A DNA stretch of 64,000 nucleotides, taken from Whitmania pigra (taxonomy: Eukaryota > Annelida > Clitellata > Hirudinida > Haemopidae). The first letter of the stretch is position 1, and the number at the start of each line of letters is the position of its first letter. The stretch covers positions 684,001 through 748,000 of the forward strand of contig JAJTWR010000392.1 of assembly GCA_021613335.1 (NCBI GenBank), given 5' to 3'. The notes under the pieces are model-generated. The model was not told the origin of the DNA. It did not search any database and saw only the letters and a list, made by a program, of their open reading frames with translations. Made by a program: the position numbers and the translations under genes. Below are positions 49,740 through 60,614 of this stretch, in pieces.

Positions 49740-51600
49740 GCTAGCTAACTCCAAAGTAAGTTGACCTGCAAACAAAAGGTCAAAAAATGTTGGTGTTGTT
49801 AGCCATTGTTGTTTGCAAACCAAATAACTCCTTGGCAAACACTGGCGACTGTAGGTGGATGTATTGAACATATTAGGAGTTTTGTTGAGAAAATTGTTCC
49901 TTTGAAAATAATTTATGCAAGTCATTACCGAATAAATTATCGCTGAATAAAAATTTATTATTGAATAATAAGTTATTTACTGAATAATATGCGAGCAATT
50001 GCGTAATTACTCCTCTTTTAAGTGATTTGAAATATTTTGTGTGCGAGTAAAATACTAGTTACCTGAACTTAGTTTAATTATTTAACAAAAATTAAGGTTA
50101 ACTATAAAATTGCTCTTAGTTTCATAAATAACTTAATTAACGACTAGCTGTAATTTGTTTATATAATTAAATTAAATTTAAACTCAGTGTTACATCTCAT
50201 CAAGGAGATGAGACAACTTGCGAGAAATCTCCAGCATAGAAGTCAAAGCAGTTGTCAAGTGAATTTCTAATCGAAGTCCAAGTGAATTAATTCACAGCTT
50301 CGCTGCATTTCAACGAAGCTTCACCGCGGGACTGAATTGTAATTAGGCGATGATGCGACTCTTTACAATCCTCCGCGATTGTGACCTTGTGCTCTTGTGC
50401 TTGTGTGTGACTGCTTGTTCGTGCATCACGACACATGTGAGCAAGAAAACATGGGACGTCCGTATAATTGGTCAAAACCAGTTGCCGATGATCTCAGTAA
50501 CAAAACTTCCCCCGGCTTAAATAAGCCAATCATTCAACTGTTTCGCTCGCAGGAGACAGGAAAAAGGAAAGTCTGTGGGAAGGTTTGCTGACATTTGGTT
50601 GATTGTTGTTCTTATTTAAGGACTGCTTTAATTAAACTCCGGATTTTTATATTTCTTGTTGATTCCTATTTTTATGCTTTGTCTGGTTGGTTGACTGAAG
50701 TGCAAATTTATGCGGAATTATTACGTTCGTGTTTGACGTCCTGCCTGTAATAATCGTGTAATCGTGCTAAAACATTTGGCAAATAGTCATGGCCGAGTGA
50801 TTGCTGAAATAAATATTACACCTGATTTATTATTCTTTCAAAAATAGCAATCTTACTTTAATCCATTCGAATTAGACCTTATCTAACAAAAAATCAAAAC
50901 TAGTAAAATACTTTGGTTGTCAATAACTAGGTATGGATCACTTGAGATGATTTTTTTCTATAAAATGAAATTTTTTTAAATAAAATGACAAATTGTGGAA
51001 TAATAGAACAATAGAGATTAATGTCATTTAAATACGATGTAAACTAACATATATCAATATACTCATTCGCTATACAATCTTCTGTTTCGTCAATGTCATA
51101 GAATTGATTAATTACGTAAGAGACTTAGCACGATGATGTTGTTCCATACAAAGGTACATAGTGCATTAATCACCTATTAGTTATTACTAATTACCTGATT
51201 TATTGCTCTGTCACCTGTAAACACCTAGTATCTTTTTTTTTATTGATCATATTAAAATTTTATTTCACTCCGCGTATTTTTTGGATTTGAATGGCGACAA
51301 TAAAAATTCGCTTTGAAATTTCGACCACCGAGCGTATATTACAAATACATCGGCGTGGCCAAGATTTAATACGTAATCTGTCGCTTGTTTCCCAAAAGGC
51401 TTATTCGACATTTAAAGACAACTGCGTAAGATTTATTCATGAATTTTTTTTACCTACGCCGACACAAAATTAGATTCTAAAATTCGAGCCCTAGCTGTCG
51501 ATCGGTCTCGATTTTACGACGCGTTTGCATTGAGCATTCGCCATTTCTTGCGCGATTTTTTAGCCAAATCCTAAGCTCAAAAGAACTTTATTTCCATACA
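49740..51600. other. Intergenic region upstream of the NHERF gene
   Basis: No supported coding. The 5' non-coding exon(s) and promoter of the PDZ gene should lie here, since its first coding exon follows an acceptor-like CCATACAG at ~51,600. Several short frames (e.g. 51291-51473) lack any family signal. Confidence 0.45.
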
Positions 51601-51613
51601 GATTTCTCGGAGA

Positions 51614-54600
51614 ATGATGACAGGCTACGCTCATTTATTAGACGACGCTCCCTTTCCAAGACTCTGCCATATTAAAAAGTGGTCCGGCTGCGACGGCTAT
51701 GGCTTCAACCTCCACGGAGTGACAGGAGAGCCGGGACACTTCATCGGGTCCGTCGATCCGGGTAGTCCGGCGGAAGCAACCGGTTTAAAAGCAGGCGATC
51801 GGCTGATTGAAGTGAACGGGAAAAATATTCAGAAGGATGATCACTTGCAGGTGATCGATAGGATTAAATCTAATCCAAAAGAGACCTGCTTGTTGGTTGT
51901 GGATCAATGTACTTACCTGTACTACCAGAGAAGAGAGATTGAGATCAACGATAAACTTCCAAACGTTAAAGAGTTTTGGACTCCCGATAGACCAAATCCA
52001 GGTGAGCAGTTTCTACGCCTTTGATGATTATGATAGTGGTGATATTTTAATTTGCATGATATTGCAATTTAGTATGACAGTTATGATTATCGGTAATTTT
52101 TATTAATAACGCGATGTTTGTTATATATTTAAAATTAATTTCAATAAGAGCAATAGTTTTAACGTCAAAGCATAAAAACAAAATATTCCCTTTCACAACA
52201 ATGACACAGCTCTCTTTCACAAACGATGAATGTCAATGTCTTAATATGCCTTAATACCATAATAATCAATTTTACCGAGCAGGCAAGCAGAACCTAATTT
52301 AATAAGTTACAATCGACGTTATGTCACGTGACATGTCGTAACCATAGAAACATATGCCATTGTTGCAATACTTAAGCCTAGTTCCAATTCTATGTTCAAC
52401 CATTTTATGAAAGGATTGCAATGTCATTGCCGAATTAATTATCGTGTCAGACTGTTTTGAAATCCAGTTTGGTAATTGCAATATGTTGTTTGCCGTTATT
52501 TGTACTATATTAAGTCTGTATTGCATTTTACATTGAATAGAATTGCAATATACCCCATCTGTCTTTTTTTATTTCAATATTAAATTTTCCAAGAACTAAA
52601 ACCTTACCCGCATTCATATGGTCACCATAGTGAAACATTGGGAATGAAAGTCTGCACAATTAGCCACATCAAAGCAACGCATTAAGCACTTATTCTGAAC
52701 TATCCAATTAGCCTCATAAATTCTCACATTGGGCACATTTTAATTTCTCCACAGCTGAAGGAATGAAGCCGAGATTTTGCTTCCTCAAAACCTGGCCGGA
52801 CTTTATCGGATATGGCTTCACAATCCAGTCGGACATCAACAAGCGCAACCCGGTCGTTTGTGAGGTAGATACCGAGTCCCCGGCCGAGTACAGCGGTCTG
52901 AGGAAAGGCGACAAACTCGTCGAAATCAACGACACGCCAATCTACTCAAGTACCGGAGAAATTCCTTACGAAAAGGTGCTTGGACTGATCAGGTCGAATC
53001 CAAGTCGGGTAAGACTTTTCGATTGATCTTATTAATAGTAATGTTATTATCGTTATTGTTGTCAATGCGTTGTTGACGACGGTAAAAATGTTGTCTCGCT
53101 GGTTATCGTCATTTTTAACTGAATTATAATTGACTAGATGTTAAAGCTGAAATTTGCTATTGTATCTCAATTAAATTATTTCCATAAATTGTTGCCGGGG
53201 TAAATCCTTCCATTAAATTACAATTATTGGATTTACCAGGGGGCGATATTCATTGGCGACTGAAATTAAAATTCACCGCACCATTGAATAAGTTAACAAA
53301 TCTTCAACTTATCCGCATTTTCAGCTAAAACTGCTGGTTGTGGAAGATAGATTTTTTGAGAAGTTCATCAGTCTGAGATCGGAGGGAAACTACAAGGATG
53401 ACTTGATCGAGGTCGTCATATGCCCTGCTGAGAACCCAAAGCGAAATGAAGATGTTTCCTTTCGTGTGGGTGGGTGTTGCGCTATGCTTTTCATTAATAG
53501 GTTGCGCCGAAACAGGCCGAAAAAGGGTAAGCGTGTATTAGATATGTTATTATTGATTATTAATTTTAAGATTTTCTTCAACTGAGTTATCATTGTCAAT
53601 GTTAATTAAGCAATGTCACAGAGCATCGTGAGTAATTTATCTTTGCCACCCAGAATCAGCCGTGTCGAGTGTGAATGCAAGTCCAAAGCCAGTCGACCAT
53701 TCAACTCCAAAGCGCCAAAACTCCGAGAGGAGCAATGGGAAACACAACAGTGCGTTCGAGACTGACGAAGAAATCCATCCAAGCGTGACGGTTACTCCAG
53801 CTGCTCCCGAGTCAACCGCATCTCCGCCCAGTCCGTCCAGCAGCCCCATAACACTTAAGTATTGCGAGATTCCATCGGCCAAGGGAATGCTGAGTTTCGG
53901 TTTTAACATCGTGGCCGAAAAACCGAAACCTGGAAATTATTTCGAAAATGTGGAAAGTCCATCACCTGCCCACGACTCCGGGCTGAAGGACGGTGACTAC
54001 CTGGTTGCTGTAAACGGTTCATTGGCTTACAAGGACAGTCACCAGGAGGCGGTTGAGAAGATCAAGAAAGATCCCGCAATCGTCACACTCATCGTCACTG
54101 ACAAACACGGATTTGAGAAGATTCACCGTAAAAGTGAACGGGAAGTTCAAGAATTGATTGATTTGACCTTTCAAGTGAAAGAAAGGAATTCGGGTGAGTT
54201 TTTGGAGTTGCTGTTCGAGAAATTATTTTCTTAGTTTTGTACTAATAATTCACACATTCATTTCGTATGACATGACGTCTTAGGTGCTTGGTTACTTCAA
54301 TGTCGTTGTTATTGCTAACAATAATATATATGTTTTAAGCTTATTTCTTATTATAATATAATGCTTGAATGTACCTTATTGTTGAAATGTTCGTATTTGC
54401 ACGATTTTAGATACGATAGTTGCACAGGTAGAAAGATCATTCCATTCCAGAAAGGGATCAATTGAGGTTATTATATTTTTTAATAATTTTCAAATTTTAG
54501 ATCGAAATTCATTTAAAGCAACAACCGCAACTGCGTTGATATTCCCCTCACTAGCATAATAAGAATGTAAATAATGAATAATTAATTTGTCCACTGAAAT

Positions 54601-56418
54601 CCGACCTAGACAAACCACTATACGTATTTGTGGTATTTGGCAAATAATCGGAATTTGCAAGCTCGATGAGCAGTTGTTTGCAATTGTTTACAATGCTAAC
54701 TAAAGTTTACTGCCTCATGAATATTAGAAACTCATTGATATGCTAATGTAGAACTGGTAGCGGGGAATCCTTCTCAATTCCTCATTTGGCTCCATTTCAA
54801 ATCATCCCATTCGTCCAATCAAATTACGGGTCTATGACGTCTGCTTGTTTGGGCCATTAGCATCTAGAATGATCTTTAGTTCTAAGCACTGATTTGCAAT
54901 TCATTAGAAGAGCCGCAGAGAAAATGGCCAAACGAACATTGACGATTATTTGAATTTCTCTAGCTTCGTTCCGCTCTCGATGGAATTTGAAATTTACTAG
55001 TTGATCAACGATTATTCGGCTGCTTTTCTAATAGATTATTAATTAACTTACTTATTATATTACGATTTGATAATTATTTTCAAAGAGATTAGCTTCATAG
55101 AAATTTGAGATCGATTTCATGTCAATATATTCCAATACTGTGCAAATAACTCTGTATATATAACTCTCAATTACTTGATTCGTCCTTCTAATTACATCCA
55201 TTTAAAATTCACGACTCCGCCTTTTTTAAATATTAATACGCAAGCAAGCTATCCACTTTGACTTTGTGATTGCAAACATTCAATCCATTAACAATTTCGT
55301 TCCACATTCAGACCTCTGACATCAAGGACAAGCCTGAAGATGACAGCGTAAGTGGATGCTGAATATTCATTTATGCTAATCACCAATAGTGATGGTTAGC
55401 ATTTTTAACGACTAGGTGTGGTGTGAACTGGATATCTCAATTTTTTATTGTCAATTTGTCACAAATGGTGAATCAGTTACGACGCGATATTAAATCAATC
55501 GGATGTATCCGACGATTGTTAAGCCCTATCTTCGAATTTATCGGATTGATTGATACATCAATTGAATCTAACATAGCACTACTAACTTTTATGGATCATC
55601 TTAAAAACATCGGTGCGTTTTTGTAGCGAGTCATTTTGCGAGACAATGAATTAGCGCTGCACATAATGGGGTTATCTTAAGCGTGGCATTATAAGTTCTT
55701 AAATAAGATCTAAAACAAGATAAACTTTTATAATGCTCGATTTCTTCAGTTACAAGCAGAAATTCAGTCATGCTTTACATATTTGTATTATGTTTAAACA
55801 CGTAATTACCATATTTGAATTACTAATTTGGCTTAGGTGATAGTTTATTCTATGATAATTTAATATATCGGTTTAATATTTTATTCATTTAGTGATCTTA
55901 AATAAAAATATTTCAATTTAAGATTTCCATCGATTACAAACAAGTGGCTGAAGAAATGGTCCAATTGGCTCTGAAAGAAGCCAATCAAGACAGCATCGTT
56001 AGTTTCATCATTTTTTATCTTTGTAGAAAACTTTAATTATCACATTACACATTCATGACCATAATAATCACACTCACAATTATAAAAATCATATTCATAA
56101 TTATACCAGGAACTCCAGGAAGTCAAAAGTCATCAAGACGAGAAGAACGACACCCTCACCCGATCCAACCAACTGCCCCAGGCTCCATCCAGTCAATCCC
56201 TCGAGACCAGTCCCCCCTCCTTTGCATCCACCAAACGCAACCCAGACTACTCCAGCCTTCCTTCCTCCAAGTCCAATCAGTGCCAATCGATCACACTGGC
56301 CGGTCTCAAGTTTTCTGCCTCAGCAGCCGAGGCCAGAAAGAACATGAAGAAGAGAAGCGACGTGCGCAACTCCGGCATGAGCCTCAAGGAAAAGTACAAC
56401 CTGCTGAAAGGGCTCTGA
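51614..56418 (+). CDS. NHERF/EBP50-like scaffold, three PDZ domains plus ERM-binding tail, ~606 aa
   Basis: Eight exons: 51614-52001, 52755-53008, 53325-53526, 53654-54193, 54411-54427 (17-nt microexon), 55312-55347, 55923-55997, 56110-56418. PDZ1 (residues ~15-98, GYGFNLHG loop, PGSPAEATGLKAGDRLIEVNG), PDZ2 (~134-225, GYGFTI), a Ser/Pro linker, PDZ3 (~346-430, SFGFNI). The C-terminus (FSASAAEARKNMKKRS then MSLKEKYNLLKGL) matches the helix by which NHERF1/2 bind ezrin-radixin-moesin. Such proteins tie transporters and receptors to cortical actin at apical membranes. Three PDZ domains plus an ERM tail differ from mammalian NHERF1/2 (two PDZ) and NHERF3/4 (four, no tail). First ATG chosen because it opens just before PDZ1. 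The third exon's end (VGGCCAMLF) is the least certain part. Confidence 0.9.
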
Positions 56419-57323
56419 AGGGACTTCGGTATTCGTAATCAAAAGTGTTCAATCGTCCGTGGCCTCAGAGCACAATCACCCTTTCTCGAGCTTGAGTAGA
56501 TGTCGTTGTTGAGTTTTTTAATTGTTAATAGAATTTGTCTAATCTGTCTTTTGTCGACCGACGACTTAATAGCGAATTGTTCGGCTTGAATCGAACATTT
56601 CCACAAGGTGGGATTAAGCAATTGAAAAGTATAATTCAATCTGGTTTTAGAGAAATATCATAGGTTGAAATTAGGTAAGATTCACCTTCCGAGATAATAG
56701 TTTAGCGCAAACCTTGCAATTCTCAGTCAAAAACGGTGCTGGAGAATTTATTATCAATTTGACACAGAAATTATTAATTCGTGAAAAACAATGTAAAACC
56801 AAACTTGATGAACTCGTACTCCCAATGACAACCAATCAATTCTTAGAGTCATGAAGCAACCAGTAGATTTGCACCACTTTGAAGATCTTAAGACCTTCAT
56901 TTAGTCATTCATTCACTTTCAATCACCCATTCATTCATTCACCCATCGGTTCTTTCAATCTGAAGCATTGATTCTCATTTTAAAGAGAGTCTGAATGCAC
57001 TAACCAAGCAATGATGGTGATACCTTATCGAGGAAGACTCTTTCAGTAGAAATAAACAATGTTGTGATTTAGTACAAAAAAAACGTAAAATAAGACTGCA
57101 TTAAATAAATCGATGACAACAATAAAACAAGAAGCAATTTTGATCATCACCATCATCTCAGTTCACCAATCAGAGTGCATCAATCGACATCATCATCGCT
57201 GATGCCAATAATAACAACACCAACAATACACCTGCGGCCAATACTCAGATATTATAAGGAATAAATGAATGAATGGATGGATGGATGGAGAACAAACACA
57301 GGACAGCTGGCATCAGCAGCAGT
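56419..57323. other. 3' UTRs of convergent NHERF and SKA1 genes
   Basis: About 900 bases between the two stop codons. AT-rich, with small ATTC and ATGG repeats near 56,910-57,290. No gene seen. Confidence 0.5.
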
Positions 57324-59382
57324 TCATCTGGAGGGTAAGAAGATGTACCTCAGGAGATTGTTACCCCTGACCTCTCTCAACCTTCCGCACAACCTCAGCA
57401 CAGTAACGACGTTGTGGAAGGACTTGTCGAGCTTTATGTCCGTATGCGCAAGGATGTCGCTGTCCACAACGAAGTTGAAGCCTGAAAGAAAATTATTCAT
57501 TATTATTATTATTATTTTATCAGACAAATAAACTAGATTAAATTGTCAAACAAATCTAATAATTTTTAATTTGTATAGAATCACAGGCAGCTTTTTTGTC
57601 TGTCAGTTATGGTGAAATTTAATAATAATAATAATAATAATGATGATGATTATATTACGATGATGATAAACACTCACCTTCTGTTTCCTTGGTTTCCTGG
57701 TCCCTGTACTCCCGAATGGCAGTCCTGATCTTGTCCGACTGCTTGGATTTTGGCGTCCTCAGGATCTCGTACTTGGCAGCACAGGCCTGGTTGAGAGCAT
57801 CGACGACGATGTTGACTTTGTCGGGAGTCATCCGACCCTTCATGTACCTGGGTGATTGGAAGTGAATGTTAGCTTTCATATTCATATTTATGATCAAATA
57901 AAAATTGTTTTTTAAATATAACAACTGCTTTTAATATTTCTTGTATTCAATTATTATTAGTAGTACTCATATCACTATTCTGACATTCAGACTATAATTA
58001 TAATTATTATAATTAATTATTTAGAGATTAAGCGAATTAAATACTCCTAGGTCCAACAATCCGAACGACTACTTTGCAATCTTTGTGAGTTCCGACTCCT
58101 TGACGTGAACCATCTCGGTGATGAGAAGGAACGTTGGGTGGATTTTGACTTCATCCCTCGACAACGATGAAGTCAAACCTCGTGAGTATCCACGCTCACT
58201 CTCGTACTCCTCGAGGTACTGGTTGAACGTGATCTTTCTGAAATTGATTGTCGTAATTATATTTTATTGTATTGTAATGTGTTTTAAGGTGCTTTGTAAT
58301 GTATTGTCTTACATTGTATTCTGATGTTGTTAGTGACGATGTTATCTCATTAATGTCATGAGTTTTAGCTAACCTGATTACTTAACCATAACGAGGATAT
58401 TAGTTGCTTATCAGTCCATAGCATCCTCATTAGTTGTTAGCTGCAGTCCATTTTGTTACAAAATTCTAATTTGCAATTTTTATTAATTTGGAGCAAATTG
58501 AATTCTACTGATTAAATGATATCTTATTCACATTAATATTTAACAATGTCACATCCACCACTAACTTTCTTTTGACTTCCTCTGAGTTTTTCGATAATGC
58601 GGAGATCAGGGACACCCTCTGAGGTGCAGCTGCCAACAAGTTCTTTGTCTGCACCGAGGAGGCGGAGTCGGCGACCTCGTTGATCTTCTGGACGATGTTC
58701 TCAAGGGTCTTGTGGAAGGAGGAAATGTTTAAATATTAAATTGTTAATAATTAACTTCATGTTAGATCTTGTAATAAAGCAATGAAGTTGGCACTTGGGA
58801 ATTTTAATCGAGATGAATTGCCTATAGGTTTGTTATTTGGTGAATTATTACAAATTATTTAAATGTTTCATTTGTTGTTTAAATGAACTTAGAGTATGAA
58901 AAGCATTTAAGTATAAAATAAAACCAAATATAAAAACAAATAAACCTGACCCCAATAAGTAACAACATTTTGATTGAAAAGTTGCTAATAATTTATAAAC
59001 AAGCCAACAAGTTTCAATAATAGAGACACCAAGAAATAACTACAAAATTATGAAGGCAAGAATAAAAAAATGTAATAGCAAATAGTATTGTTCAATACTG
59101 ATTAAGGCAAGGTAGTCAGTCGTTCTGATAGTTAATAAAATTGAAAAACAAAATCACCTCTGCTTTCTTCAGCAACAAGCTTCTCTTCTGTCTCACAATA
59201 TCCATCTTATCCAAAATATCATCCAGTTCATCTAATTCTTTGTTGATCTCATCATGCACTTTTTTCGTTTCAGGGCATTTCAAGCTGCAAGTCAAATCTA
59301 CAACTTTCTGCAGGCTCTCAAGTCTCCTCTCAAAATGACTTTTTAGCTCCTCTAGAGAGGTGATGGATCCCAGCAGAGCCAT
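57324..59382 (-). CDS. SKA1: SKA1, spindle and kinetochore-associated protein 1, 286 aa
   Basis: Five exons in minus-strand order: 59382-59158, 58708-58566, 58237-58073, 57847-57678, 57481-57324, phases 0/2/2/1 joining cleanly. SKA1 is part of the SKA complex, which couples kinetochores to depolymerising microtubules at mitosis. Residues ~1-90 form a helical coiled coil (LEELKSHFERRLESLQK, ELDELDDILDKM) for assembly with SKA2/SKA3. The C-terminal winged-helix microtubule-binding domain starts near residue 172: KIAKYMKGRMT, AAKYEIL, then DEET-like RDQETKETEGFNFVVDSDI, ending CGRLREVRGNNLLRYIFLPS. Human SKA1 is 255 residues; the extra length lies in the linker. The first ATG (59380-59382) fits; a longer frame upstream lacks an ATG. 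Confidence 0.93.
59087..59126. repeat. 40-bp direct repeat, copy 1 (SKA1 intron 1)
   Basis: ATTGTTCAATACTGATTAAG... to CGTTCT. It matches 60171-60210 with one mismatch and lies ~30 bases inside the donor of SKA1 exon 1. Confidence 0.85.
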
Positions 59383-60170
59383 TATGAGAATTCCCTTCAA
59401 TTTATTTTTAAAGTATCACTTCTAAACATCTGATGAAACCCTAAAATATTGTAAAATGTTTTGACTCTGCAGAAACAAATGGTCTCTGCAAATGTGTTAG
59501 CACATTTCAACAATAGATCCAATAATCTTGTGCTCGGATCTAAATCAAATTTATTAAAAACCATTCAGTTGCTAAATTATATGTACAAACAATGAAATAA
59601 TAAAATAGGCATACAATAACACGAAAAGAGGAATAAGTTAAAAACAACAAACCAACCGCCAAAAAATCAAAACATCCAAAGTTAGAAAATCCAAAGCAAA
59701 TGCACAAATATCGCTCGACCGGCTATTAAAACTCACCTTTACCTTTTACAATAAATTATTAGAATTTAAAAAATTTATAATTCAAAATTTTCATTAACTG
59801 TACCCGCTATATGGTATGTAGAGGCATGAAGAGGTTCTTTGATACCCGAGGCCAACCCCTTGATTGGGGCTCCTAAATTGTTCTTTCTCTAATTTATTAA
59901 CCCTTCCCTCTTTGTATATTCTTTGTAGACTTTGTATTTTATGCTTAGAAAGTTACAACTATTTCCAATCATAATATAGACGGTGTGGAAAACATGACAT
60001 AACAACTTAATTCAAATTAAATGTATAAATTATTAAACAGTATAATATGTCAGCACTCTGTCTCAACGGTCAGCCACATACCCACATGTATTAAGTTCCA
60101 ATCCCTAAATTGGATATTCAGTCAGAAAACGATTGAAGTAATTCACTTTTTACATCCCTTGTGATGAATT

Positions 60171-60210
60171 ATTGTTCAATACTGATTAAGGCAAGATAGT
60201 CAGTCGTTCT
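60171..60210. repeat. 40-bp direct repeat, copy 2 (upstream of SKA1)
   Basis: Same 40 bases as 59087-59126 with a single difference, 1,084 bp away. Between SKA1 exon 1 and the EGF gene nothing else was recognised. Confidence 0.85.
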
Positions 60211-60614
60211 TTGCTATCGGCTATAAGCATTCAGCAATTCTCGTGTTATAAACTAAACATATATCTCTTAATCGTGATCTTTCTGGAAGTGAGAGCTTCA
60301 ATTTTTTTCAGTGTTTAAAAAAACACAAACCATGGGCCATTAAAAACCCTCTAATCTTTTCCTCTACTTAAGAACTTATTAGTATTTTATTTCATTCTGT
60401 TTAGCATTAGGTATTTCGTTAGCAGACTACTTAATTTATTTAAATTTTATTAAGTTAGGCCCCATGGAATTCTTTGTAAACAGCGGTTCTTAATACCATC
60501 AACTTTTAAAGCAAAAAACCGAACAGAGAAATAAAAATAAAATGCACAACATCAACATAAAATGGAATTGTACAGATTTATTTCTTGTAAAAATAATTAA
60601 AATTGCGATAAAGT

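Noticed and set aside
56055..56438. 127-codon frame over the NHERF last exon
   Set aside because: It is the wrong frame. Reading the exon from 56110 in the spliced phase gives the ERM-binding tail and a proper stop at 56418.
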